NCBI GenBank assembly: GCA_020058315.1
Contig: JAGVEK010000460.1
Location: forward strand, 1 to 8,231
Direction: 5' to 3'
Origin: Candidatus Zixiibacteriota bacterium
Lineage (GTDB): Bacteria > Zixibacteria > MSB-5A5 > WJJR01
Length of the DNA stretch: 8,231 nucleotides
Part shown: piece by piece, positions 1-6,286 of the stretch
Layout of the letters: each line of letters opens with the position of its first letter
How positions within the stretch are numbered: position 1 is the first letter of the stretch
Position numbers and translations under genes: made by a program
Notes under the pieces: generated by a model
What the model saw: only the letters and a program-made list of their open reading frames with translations
What the model was told of the DNA's origin: nothing
The model's database searches: none

Positions 1-30
1 CGTCTGAGAACCACGCCCGGGAATCCCTGA
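1..30 (+). CDS. 3' end of an upstream gene (partial, possibly phoH)
   Basis: Frame 1 is open from the window edge and ends at a TGA (28-30), one base before the ATG of the phosphodiesterase gene; the last residues read RLRTTPGNP. Tight spacing of this kind is expected inside an operon. PhoH-family ATPases commonly precede 7TM-HD phosphodiesterase and ybeY genes, so PhoH is the natural guess, but nine residues hold no family signature. Frame 3 is also open, to a TGA at 54-56, and would give a 25-base overlap, so even the reading frame is uncertain. Confidence 0.3.
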   Translation, partial: RLRTTPGNP

Positions 31-31
31 C

Positions 32-2365
32 ATGTTTGCCGTACTGCTCAGAATGAAGCGGGCCCTCGCGGCCCGGTACCGGGAACGATTTGCCGAGTGG
101 TCGGAAGCGCCCGGATTCTCCCGCTGGCGGGGCGCACTTCACATTACGATCGCTCTCGTGGTCGTGGCTGTTTCCGTGCTCGCGTTTCCGCTGCCCGAGC
201 TCTTCGTGCCTCCGGATTTCCCGCATGTCGGCGACATCGCCACGGAAAACGTGGTCGCTCCATTTGACTTTCCCGTGCTGAAATCGGGCGCGGAGCTTGA
301 AGCCGAGAGCACCAAGGTCATCGCCGAAACTCCCCCCGTGCTCACGTACAATCGCCCGATCGCCGATTCCGTGCAACGGACACTGATGAGCTTTTTCGAC
401 CGCTCCGAACGGCTTGCAGCAACCCCGATCAGTCCACGGCTGCGGTCTGAGCGGCTGGCGGCAGACTTCCCATGGCTCGATGTCTCCGTCCTGCCGCCCC
501 CGCGCACTGCCGGCGGATGGCTCGCTCTGCGCTATGCCACAGCCGACATCGTGAACCGGTTGTATAGTGCCGGCATTTTCCCCGACAACCGCTACCTGCC
601 CGGTCCCGAGAATCCTTTCGTGGTCGTCACCCGGCCCTCCGGGGAGATCCCCCTCAAGCGAGACCAGGTCCTGGACCTGCGCGCTGCCACTGAGCGATTG
701 CGGCGGGAAATCGCCGAAATTCCCGGTGTCGATTCCTCCGAGCAGGAGGCGTTTGTGAAGTTTGTCGGGGCGTTCTTGGAGGCGAACCTCGAGTTTGATC
801 CAGAGACTACCGACCACCGCCGCCAGGAAGCGCTGACGCAGATCCGGCCACACAAGGTCCGCATCTTCCGAGGCGAACGAATCATTGCCAAGAATGAGCG
901 TGTGACCCCGGTCCACACCGAGCGTCTCGTGGCGCTGGCGAGAACCCGTATCGAACAGCGCGGGCCAGGGAACCTGCTGGGAATCTTTGCACCGATTGGC
1001 GGCCGGGTCATGTACGCACTCTTCTGCATCCTGGGAGTCGCCGCGCATTTTCTGCGATTCCGTCAGCGCTTTCTGACGAATACGTCGGCGATCCTGCTCT
1101 TGGCCATTGTCTGGTGCGGTGTGTTGATCGCCTCGCGATTCGCCTATGCCGCGGGCGGCCCGGCGCTCTACTTGATCCCCATTCCCCTGGCGGCTATTCT
1201 CGTGACCGTCCTGCTCGACCTGGGAACAGGCCTGGTTTCGACAGTCTTCCTGTCGCTTCTGGTCGGCGTCGTAACCGGGTTCAACTTCGCAGTGTTTTCC
1301 GTTGCGCTTGCCGGCGGCATTGTCGCGGCGTACAGCGCGCGCTCGATCCGGCGCCGCTATGATTTCTACCGTCCCGCACTCTATGGAGCGCTGGCGTATT
1401 TCGCCGGGATATGCGTGGTTGAATCTCTGCGCTTTTCCAGTATCCCGATGATCCTGGCGGCGACAGGCTACGGAATGCTGAACACCGTCATCGGGGCGTT
1501 TATTGCTGTCGGAGTTCTCCCGGTGTTCGAATCACTCCTGGGATTCACCACCAGTCTGACGCTGCTCGAGCTATCCAATCTCAATCATCCCCTTCTCCGC
1601 CGCCTGGCTCTGGAAGCTCCAGGGACCTACCATCATTCGATGGTCATCGGCAACCTGTCGGAGGCCGCCGCCGAAGCCATCGGCGCCAATTCTCTGCTGG
1701 CGCGCGTGGGGGCATACTTCCACGACATCGGCAAGCTGGACAAACCCGAATATTTCGTCGAGAATCAGCAGCATTTGCGCAGCAAGCATGAGAAGCTTCC
1801 CCCATCGATGAGCGCCCTGATCCTCGAGTCTCATGTCAAGCGGGGGCGTGAACTGGGCCTGGAATTCGATCTGCCCGACGCCGTGATCGATTTCATTGAA
1901 CAACATCACGGGACGACCACCATGTCGTTCTTCTACCACAAGGCGCAGCAGCAGATTCTCAATGAACCTGTCCGTGAGGAGAACTTCCGATATCCGGGTC
2001 CCCGGCCGCAGACGCGCGAGACAGCAATTGTGATGCTGGCAGATTCCGTGGAGGCTGTCAGCCGCACGCTGGACGATCCCAAGCCGGGCCGTCTCCAGAA
2101 TGCCATCAGGAAAGTCGTCGAAACAAAGTTCTCCGCCGGGCAACTGGAGGAATGCGACCTGACACTAAGGGATTTGACCCGGATAGAAGACAGCTTCCTT
2201 CAGATCCTCTTGGGCGTGTTCCATTCACGGATTGACTACCCCTCGGCGGTTCGCGGCGACGAGCCGGGCCCGGACCAATCTGCGCATGCGATCTTGGGCC
2301 AGCCGGGGGCCGTGGAGAATCGACCGCGTCCGCGCACATCAAGGGTGAATCGGTCATTGCCCTGA
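32..2365 (+). CDS. pgpH: 7TM-HD (HDIG) cyclic di-AMP phosphodiesterase, PgpH/YqfF family
   Basis: Members of this family are membrane phosphodiesterases that hydrolyse cyclic di-AMP to pApA, with an outward sensory domain controlling a cytoplasmic HD domain. The 777-residue protein has the full layout: a first membrane helix at about 34-53, a long extracytoplasmic region to about 310, a block of membrane helices at about 325-510, and an HD domain from about 525. Metal-binding residues are visible: GTYHHSM with H534/H535, the signature HDIGK with H564 and D565, HH at 625-626, and D671 in LADSVEA. The ATG at 32 is chosen because GGGAA lies about 9 bases upstream; the in-frame ATG at 53 has no ribosome site. 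The roughly 35 residues after the usual family end (HSRIDYP) are Pro/Arg-rich and probably disordered. It leads the visible operon with ybeY and the CorC-like gene. The family is certain; cyclic di-AMP as substrate rests on family knowledge. Confidence 0.93.
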   Translation: MFAVLLRMKRALAARYRERFAEWSEAPGFSRWRGALHITIALVVVAVSVLAFPLPELFVPPDFPHVGDIATENVVAPFDFPVLKSGAELEAESTKVIAETPPVLTYNRPIADSVQRTLMSFFDRSERLAATPISPRLRSERLAADFPWLDVSVLPPPRTAGGWLALRYATADIVNRLYSAGIFPDNRYLPGPENPFVVVTRPSGEIPLKRDQVLDLRAATERLRREIAEIPGVDSSEQEAFVKFVGAFLEANLEFDPETTDHRRQEALTQIRPHKVRIFRGERIIAKNERVTPVHTERLVALARTRIEQRGPGNLLGIFAPIGGRVMYALFCILGVAAHFLRFRQRFLTNTSAILLLAIVWCGVLIASRFAYAAGGPALYLIPIPLAAILVTVLLDLGTGLVSTVFLSLLVGVVTGFNFAVFSVALAGGIVAAYSARSIRRRYDFYRPALYGALAYFAGICVVESLRFSSIPMILAATGYGMLNTVIGAFIAVGVLPVFESLLGFTTSLTLLELSNLNHPLLRRLALEAPGTYHHSMVIGNLSEAAAEAIGANSLLARVGAYFHDIGKLDKPEYFVENQQHLRSKHEKLPPSMSALILESHVKRGRELGLEFDLPDAVIDFIEQHHGTTTMSFFYHKAQQQILNEPVREENFRYPGPRPQTRETAIVMLADSVEAVSRTLDDPKPGRLQNAIRKVVETKFSAGQLEECDLTLRDLTRIEDSFLQILLGVFHSRIDYPSAVRGDEPGPDQSAHAILGQPGAVENRPRPRTSRVNRSLP

Positions 2366-2396
2366 TGGGATCAGGCCATAATGCCCGCGTGGAAAG

Positions 2397-2909
2397 ATGA
2401 TGTCTTCTGACGATGTGTCCGACTCCGGTCCGATCCCGCCCTCCTGCCGGGCGCCTTGGTGGGTCGTGACTGTCGAGAGCAATGTCCGCCGAGGACGGGT
2501 TCCCCGCCAGGCCATCAGACGGGCGGTCGCACCCCTCGGTGCCGGAGAGGCGTGCCGAGGCTGCGTGCGAGTGGTGGTTGTCGGTGATTCGTATATGCGC
2601 CGGCTCAACCGCACCTATCGCAACAGAGACCGGTCCACTGATGTTCTTGCCTTCCCGCTCGACAGTTCTTTCCCTGTCCCAGTGGAGTCGGGGTTGATCG
2701 GTGAGGTGTACTGCAATTACGATCATTCCCGGCGCTGGAGTCGCCGGTATGGAGGAACGATCACTGCGGAACTCTCGCGACTGGCGGTTCATGGCTGCCT
2801 GCATCTGGTTGGATATGATCACCACGAACCCGCGGGGCGGAGACAGATGACAGCCGCAGAGAATCGGTACCTGCGGGCTGCGGGTCTTCTGGAGTCCAGA
2901 TCAGAATGA
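2397..2909 (+). CDS. ybeY: Endoribonuclease YbeY (rRNA maturation factor)
   Basis: YbeY is a single-strand-specific zinc endoribonuclease needed for 16S rRNA 3'-end maturation and ribosome quality control in the cytoplasm. The protein carries the diagnostic zinc motif HGxLHLxGYDH, with ligands H132, H136 and H142, and the upstream conserved block around NRTYR and STDVLAFP, which includes the conserved active-site arginine region. It has 170 residues against about 150 for typical members. The excess is an N-terminal stretch of about 20 residues before WVVTVESN, where homologues usually begin. Two tandem ATGs (2397, 2400) sit directly behind GGAAAG, so the purine run is too close for ideal initiation, and no better in-frame start exists upstream. 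The gap from the phosphodiesterase is 31 bases, and a 12-base gap to the next gene indicates co-transcription. Confidence 0.95.
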   Translation: MMSSDDVSDSGPIPPSCRAPWWVVTVESNVRRGRVPRQAIRRAVAPLGAGEACRGCVRVVVVGDSYMRRLNRTYRNRDRSTDVLAFPLDSSFPVPVESGLIGEVYCNYDHSRRWSRRYGGTITAELSRLAVHGCLHLVGYDHHEPAGRRQMTAAENRYLRAAGLLESRSE

Positions 2910-2921
2910 TTTGAGCTAACG

Positions 2922-4205
2922 ATGCTTCTCGAATTGACGATTGCAGGACTTGCCCTGGCCGCGGTCATGATGGCGACGTACATCGTGGCCGTGGTAGCAG
3001 TCCGCTTATTTGCCTTGATCGGTGAAAATGCGGACACGCAGGAAGAGACCGGCGGACCTCGTGGACTTCTCATTGATGCCTTCGCAAGGACGCCGCAGCA
3101 TATCCTGCTCGCCGCAGATCTGCTCAAGTCAATGGCGCTGATGCTGGAGACCACCGTGGTTGTGTGGGGGGTGCCACGCTGGTCAGCCCAACTCGGGATG
3201 ACGTGGCCGCCGGCGCTTATCATCTCCCTGCTGGTGGTTTGGGTTCTGCATCTTCTGACCGCTGAAGTCCTGCCAAAGTCTGCCGGTGCCAGCGGATCAG
3301 ACTCTCCCGCCCCTTTCAGCGCCGCAAGTCTGGCATTCGTCTGGCTGGCGTTGAAGCCCTTTGTCGGACTCGCTCGGATTATGACACGCCGTCACCCGAT
3401 CACGGCCCGTTCCGCCGAAGAGCGCGAGGAAATCGTGGAGCGGGCTTTAGATTCGCTGGCCGAATCCGCGGGCATGCATGAACCTGTGATCGAGGCTGAT
3501 GAACGAGAGATGATTCAGGGCGTGATCGGCCTGGAGAATACCGAGGTCCGCGAACTCATGGTGCCACGGATCAATATCATTGCGCTTGATGTCAAGGCTT
3601 CGGTGGATGATGTCCGGCGGCTGACCACCGAATGGGGCCATTCCCGACTCCCGATCTTCGATGGCGACCTCGACTCAATCGTGGGTATTCTGTACGTGAA
3701 AGACTTGTTCTGTGCACCACACGAGGTGGCTGTCAATCTTGCCAGCCTGGCACGACGGGCCTTCGTAGTACCCGAAACTAAGAAGGTCGACGCCTTGCTG
3801 GAGGAGTTCAAACGGCGCCGCGCTCACATCGCGATCGTGGCTGACGAGTTTGGGGGAACTGCGGGCCTGATCACACTGGAAGACATCTTGGAGGAGATTG
3901 TCGGCGAAATCGAAGATGAGCATGACCGGGGACGGCGCCAGATCGAGCAGCTGGAAGATGGCGCCATCCGCGTCGATGGTGTGGTCCCTCTGCGGGAAAT
4001 CGCCGACATGCTTGAATTGGACCTGCCGGAGCAGAAATTCGAGACGATCGGCGGTCTGATCTATGACAAGGTCGGCGGCGTTCCGGAGGTCGGCCGGACA
4101 ATCAGTGAATTGGGACTCAATCTCACAATTGAGGAGATGGACGGCCAACGTATTCGCCGGATTCGAGTTAGCCGCGCTTTGAGTTCCGCACCTCGCAACG
4201 ACTGA
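2922..4205 (+). CDS. CNNM/CorC-family membrane protein with DUF21, CBS pair and CorC/HlyC domain
   Basis: The protein has the full four-part layout of bacterial CNNM/CorC transporters, which are implicated in Mg2+/Co2+ efflux and often annotated as hemolysin family. An N-terminal DUF21 domain has membrane segments at about 5-30, 62-86, 95-113 and 133-153. The EADEREMI block at 191-198 and MVPR at 213-216 lead into CBS 1 (GHSRLPIF at 239-246). CBS 2 is marked by AHIAIVADEFGGTAGL and EDILEEIVGEIEDEHD. A C-terminal CorC/HlyC domain reads EDGAIRVDG and ETIGGLIYDKVG. The usual DUF21 motif GE(V/I)xPKS appears as AEVLPKS, so Ala replaces the normal Gly. At 427 residues the length is ordinary. The start has only a weak GAG upstream and probably depends on coupling to ybeY. 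CBS pairs in this family bind adenine nucleotides, which makes proximity to a nucleotide-second-messenger enzyme suggestive. The ion transported cannot be read from the sequence. Confidence 0.92.
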   Translation: MLLELTIAGLALAAVMMATYIVAVVAVRLFALIGENADTQEETGGPRGLLIDAFARTPQHILLAADLLKSMALMLETTVVVWGVPRWSAQLGMTWPPALIISLLVVWVLHLLTAEVLPKSAGASGSDSPAPFSAASLAFVWLALKPFVGLARIMTRRHPITARSAEEREEIVERALDSLAESAGMHEPVIEADEREMIQGVIGLENTEVRELMVPRINIIALDVKASVDDVRRLTTEWGHSRLPIFDGDLDSIVGILYVKDLFCAPHEVAVNLASLARRAFVVPETKKVDALLEEFKRRRAHIAIVADEFGGTAGLITLEDILEEIVGEIEDEHDRGRRQIEQLEDGAIRVDGVVPLREIADMLELDLPEQKFETIGGLIYDKVGGVPEVGRTISELGLNLTIEEMDGQRIRRIRVSRALSSAPRND

Positions 4206-4250
4206 CAATCTCTTCTGCGCACTCAAACGTACGCTTCCCGATTTACGTCA

Positions 4251-4281
4251 TTGCCACCGAGGCGCCCCCGGTTTACATAAT
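4251..4281 (+). promoter_or_regulatory. Possible promoter for the fmdB-like gene
   Basis: TTGCCA (4251-4256) matches the -35 consensus at five of six bases, and CATAAT (4276-4281) matches the -10 at five of six. The 19-base spacer is longer than the preferred 17, which weakens the call. Transcription would begin near 4288, inside or next to the palindrome at 4290-4304. Confidence 0.3.
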
Positions 4282-4304
4282 CGGGGTCTTCGCCTGCCAG
4301 GCGA
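4260..4304 (+). promoter_or_regulatory. Competing inverted repeats in the leader before the fmdB-like gene
   Basis: AGGCG (4260-4264) and CGCCT (4291-4295) can pair around an inner stem of CCCCG (4266-4270) with CGGGG (4282-4286). The same CGCCT is also the left arm of a perfect palindrome, TCGCCTG-C-CAGGCGA (4290-4304). The two structures exclude each other. No T-run follows either, so they are not a standard intrinsic terminator. They may act as an operator or as a leader switch, or they may be chance in GC-rich DNA. Confidence 0.35.
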
Positions 4305-4367
4305 CAGCAGAGGACAGACCGATTCTACTGATCAATACCCAAGCAAGCAACCGAAACGGAGAATCCA

Positions 4368-4580
4368 GTGCCCATCTATTCTTACCGGTGTGAAGGCTGC
4401 GGCAAAATGTTCGACGAGTTGATCTTCTCTCCAGCCGCCGAGAAGTCTCTCGCGTGCCCGTCATGCGGAGGGACATCCCTCAAACGGCAACTGGCGCCCT
4501 TCGCGGTGGGCAAGGCCGCGCCGAGCTCGGAACCGGGCTGCGGCCAGGGCAGTTGTTCGTCCTGTGCTTTCAATGATTAG
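4368..4580 (+). CDS. FmdB-family zinc ribbon protein
   Basis: This 70-residue protein opens with MPIYSYRCEGCG, the hallmark of FmdB-type regulatory or zinc-ribbon proteins. Four cysteines form the ribbon: C8 and C11 in CEGCG, then C30 and C33 in CPSCGG. A second Cys cluster near the C-terminus (C58, C63, C66) follows a flexible linker, as in many family members with Gly/Cys-rich tails. The start is GTG at 4368, supported by a CGGAG ribosome site 6-11 bases upstream and by exact alignment of the first residues with the family pattern. FmdB proteins were named from a formamidase operon, but the molecular role of most members is unknown. The gene sits 39 bases before an SprT-like protease gene and behind a 162-base leader, so it probably heads its own transcript. 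Confidence 0.88.
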   Translation: MPIYSYRCEGCGKMFDELIFSPAAEKSLACPSCGGTSLKRQLAPFAVGKAAPSSEPGCGQGSCSSCAFND

Positions 4581-4619
4581 ACTCAGATCCGACCGATCTC
4601 GACCCTGACTCGCTACACG

Positions 4620-5177
4620 ATGCAACTCGATTTGTTCTCAGTTCTGACTTCGCGCTTGCCCGACGAGCAGGAATTGGCCAGGCGGTTCCTCTATTTCAAC
4701 CACCGCTACTTCGAGGGATTGCTGCCCATTGCAGATGTCCGCTGGTCATCGAGAATGCGGATCGCCGGCACGTGCGACACACGCAAGCGAATTATCTCCC
4801 TGTCACGCGTGTATCACGCCCACTTCCCGGAGGACGTGGACGACACGCTGAAACATGAAATGATCCACTTACGCTGCCGCAGTCACGATGAGAGCTTCCG
4901 GCGTGAGGCCACGCGGGTGGGTGCGACCATTCACTGCAAGGAATATCCCGGCCTGCATCCCCGCTCTCGCTTTGTCTACATTTGTCCGCACTGCCGGACC
5001 CTCTTCCACCGCAGCAAGCGCGGGCGTCTGTATTGTGGTCTGTGCGCACGGAATGGCCTCGATGCCAGGTTCCTTCTCGTTCTGCGGCCAGCCGCCCTCA
5101 AACGGTACGAAACCCAACCCGCAATAGCTGCCCGTCGGCCGCCCGATGGCCCCACCAGACGGCGTTCGCGGCGGTAG
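4620..5177 (+). CDS. SprT-like zinc metalloprotease-domain protein
   Basis: The 185-residue protein carries an SprT-like fold: an N-terminal helix region with FNHRYFEGLLP, a core ending in KHEMIHL, and a C-terminal zinc ribbon. The catalytic HExxH is H79-E80-M-I-H83, and H89 (CRSHDESF) fits the third zinc ligand. The ribbon uses C122 and C125 (CPHC) and C139 and C142 (CGLC). In eukaryotes the related SPRTN protease cuts DNA-protein crosslinks; bacterial SprT-like proteins have this architecture but mostly untested substrates. The last 20 residues are Pro/Arg-rich and strongly basic, compatible with nucleic-acid contact. The ATG at 4620 has no good ribosome site, and no in-frame ATG, GTG or TTG lies close upstream. 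It follows the FmdB-type gene by 39 bases in the same direction, so co-transcription is likely. Confidence 0.87.
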   Translation: MQLDLFSVLTSRLPDEQELARRFLYFNHRYFEGLLPIADVRWSSRMRIAGTCDTRKRIISLSRVYHAHFPEDVDDTLKHEMIHLRCRSHDESFRREATRVGATIHCKEYPGLHPRSRFVYICPHCRTLFHRSKRGRLYCGLCARNGLDARFLLVLRPAALKRYETQPAIAARRPPDGPTRRRSRR

Positions 5178-5261
5178 CGATTCCCCGATTCAAGCGATTC
5201 CTGCTGATTCCGCCTTCAGCGCTTCGCAGGAGGCATCGGGCGACCTCGATCGGAGCATGTC

Positions 5262-5545
5262 ATGTCTCTGAGTTTCCGGACTGAAACAAATGTCGACCCC
5301 AGAACAAGTCGCGACCCTGTATCGTCGCGCGGGCCTCATCTGACCGCTGCTATCTGTCCGATCTGGCAGTCGACGCAGACTACCAGCGACAGGGCATCGG
5401 GCAGGAACTGATCCGGCTTGTGGAAATGGCGATTGGCGATGAATCCACGCTTCTCCTGCTTTCGGCCGAAACAGCACACTCCTATTATCCGCACATCGGA
5501 TTCGAGAAAAAAGACAACGCCTGGGCGATCCCCCGGAAGCGCTGA
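5262..5545 (+). pseudogene. GNAT-family N-acetyltransferase, broken by a frameshift and an internal deletion
   Basis: Three reading frames together spell one GNAT acetyltransferase. An ATG at 5262, with CGGAG seven bases upstream, begins a frame reading SFRTETNVDP. The next frame continues with TPEQVATLYRRAGLI and hits a TGA at 5341. The third frame picks up at 5342 with DRCYLSDLAV, the acetyl-CoA-binding loop QRQGIG (5384-5401) and a normal C-terminus ending at 5545. Two breaks are implied: a small indel around 5290-5300 and, at 5340, a junction where about 40 residues of the usual family middle (the strand-turn region before the CYLSDLAV strand) are missing. The retained C-terminal 67 codons are free of stops, so the decay is recent or the fragment is tolerated. 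No other gene is evident in 5178-5261 or 5546-5690. Enzyme substrate cannot be inferred. Confidence 0.82.
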
Positions 5546-5574
5546 GCCCGCCGATGTCCGATCGGCGAGCGGGC
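5546..5574 (+). other. Imperfect hairpin after the acetyltransferase pseudogene
   Basis: GCCCG and CCGAT on the left can pair with ATCGG and CGGGC on the right around a short GTCCG loop, with a bulge of about four bases on the right arm. It starts directly after the pseudogene stop codon, where a terminator would be expected, but no T-run follows, so termination is unproven. Confidence 0.35.
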
Positions 5575-5582
5575 GTCCAATT

Positions 5583-5591
5583 CCCCCCCCC
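5583..5591 (+). repeat. Intergenic C9 homopolymer
   Basis: Nine consecutive cytosines lie between the pseudogene and the response regulator. Such tracts slip during replication and sequencing. It lies about 140 bases upstream of the response regulator start. Confidence 0.8.
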
Positions 5592-5676
5592 AGAGCTCCT
5601 CCGTGGACAGTGCCCCGCCAACTGATTCTGCCCTCGCTGCTTTAGCTTTTTAGGACAACAGACGACAACGAATAAT

Positions 5677-5768
5677 GGAGGGGTGCGAAAATGCCGTGCG
5701 TGAGCGCGGATTCACAAGGGTGGCCAGGCTATGACATCGTCGAAAGAACGCAAGATTCTGGTTGTTGA
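5677..5768 (+). promoter_or_regulatory. Strong ribosome site and short leader reading frame overlapping the response regulator start
   Basis: GGAGGGG (5677-5683) stands seven bases before an ATG at 5691, an ideal initiation spacing. That ATG opens a 25-codon frame (begins MPCVSADSQG) ending at 5766-5768, past the response regulator ATG at 5731 and out of frame with it. A second tiny frame from ATG 5675 ends in a TGA (5732-5734) that overlaps the 5731 ATG as ATGA. Either could couple translation. Neither peptide is recognised. Confidence 0.35.
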
Positions 5769-6105
5769 AGACAACCCCAACATGTCCAGCCTTCTTGCGG
5801 ATATGCTGGAAGTGTTTGCTGTTCAAAGTGTTCGGGCCACCGACGGCGAGGATGCTCTCCGCAAGCTCAGCGAGGAGTCCATTGGCCTCGTAATCACCGA
5901 CCTGCGCATGCCGAAGATGAATGGTACCGAACTTCTGTCCGCGATCAAGGACAAGGATCCCAATCTGCCGGTGGTCCTAATCAGCGGCTACTCGTTACAG
6001 AGTATCGAAGACAAGAACGCCACCGCCCGTGCCGATGGCTTTCTCACCAAGCCCTTCAAAATGAACGACATCAAGAGTCTCCTCGACCGGCTGTACCAGC
6101 GCTAA
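5731..6105 (+). CDS. Single-domain response regulator (CheY-like receiver)
   Basis: The 124-residue protein is a lone receiver domain with no output domain. The acidic pocket is E13-D14 in VVEDN, the phospho-acceptor is D57 in VITDLRMP, the switch residue is S85 in LISG, and the conserved lysine is K107 in LTKPF. All catalytic positions are present, so phosphorylation from a histidine kinase is expected. The window contains no kinase, which makes this an orphan regulator acting through protein contacts. The ATG at 5731 starts MTSSKERKILVVEDN, the normal N-terminus of the family; its own ribosome site is a modest AAGGG ten bases upstream, weaker than the GGAGGGG that serves an overlapping short frame. 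It is flanked upstream by a pseudogene and downstream by a 181-base gap before the ATPase, so it is probably transcribed alone. Confidence 0.92.
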   Translation: MTSSKERKILVVEDNPNMSSLLADMLEVFAVQSVRATDGEDALRKLSEESIGLVITDLRMPKMNGTELLSAIKDKDPNLPVVLISGYSLQSIEDKNATARADGFLTKPFKMNDIKSLLDRLYQR

Positions 6106-6213
6106 CGAATCCCTTCGGCTCCCGGCTATACCGTACTGGAGATGCGCAATTGCACGAACCCACTCCGGGCGCTGTGTGATACCCGCAGATCGCGTGGACC
6201 AGGTGCGAGAGTC

Positions 6214-6238
6214 CCCTCCGGGCTGATCGCTGCCCGAA
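6214..6238 (+). repeat. Left copy of an imperfect direct repeat flanking the ATPase gene
   Basis: Thirteen bases (CCCTCCGGGCTGA, 6214-6226) recur exactly at 7545-7557. The similarity continues through GCCCGAA/CCCCGAA to 6238 and 7570 with a one-base length difference. The copy lies about 50 bases before the ATPase start. Confidence 0.4.
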
Positions 6239-6245
6239 TTTCTGC

Positions 6246-6273
6246 TTGCAGATTTGCATTCTGAATGCATAAT
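6246..6273 (+). promoter_or_regulatory. Probable promoter of the ATPase gene
   Basis: CATAAT (6268-6273) matches the -10 consensus at five of six bases. TTGCAG (6246-6251) is a weak -35 at a 16-base spacing. Transcription would begin near 6280, giving an almost leaderless message for the ATG at 6287, which fits the absence of any ribosome site there. Confidence 0.35.
6255..6269. promoter_or_regulatory. Perfect palindrome in the ATPase promoter, possible operator
   Basis: TGCATTC-T-GAATGCA has perfect seven-base arms around one central base. It fills the space between the candidate -35 and -10 elements, where a dimeric repressor would block RNA polymerase. Further TTGCA copies lie at 6246 and 6273, and GCAATTGC, another palindrome, at 6146-6153. 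Confidence 0.4.
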
Positions 6274-6286
6274 TGCATGCGACGCT

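Noticed and set aside
1571..2143. Long open frame on the minus strand
   Set aside because: It lies wholly antisense to the HD domain of the phosphodiesterase, whose plus-strand motifs (HDIGK, ADSVEA) are unmistakable; GC-rich coding DNA often leaves such frames open.
2106..2825. Minus-strand frame of 239 codons spanning two genes
   Set aside because: It crosses the end of the phosphodiesterase gene and most of ybeY, and its translation is Arg/Pro/Ser-rich low-complexity sequence without motifs.
4206..4250. Intrinsic terminator directly after the CorC-like gene
   Set aside because: No stem followed by a T-run is visible in the first 45 bases after the stop; the inverted repeats start later and lack T-runs.
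5546..5574. Standard intrinsic terminator after the pseudogene
   Set aside because: The stem is bulged and is followed by mixed bases and a C-run instead of a T-run, so it is listed only as a hairpin.
5190..5621. Minus-strand frame of 143 codons over the acetyltransferase remnant
   Set aside because: The plus strand clearly encodes GNAT pieces in the same place; the antisense translation shows no family signal.
6254..6286. TTG at 6254 as start of the ATPase
   Set aside because: It lacks a ribosome site, lies inside the promoter palindrome and would add 11 residues not expected before the RYRR segment.
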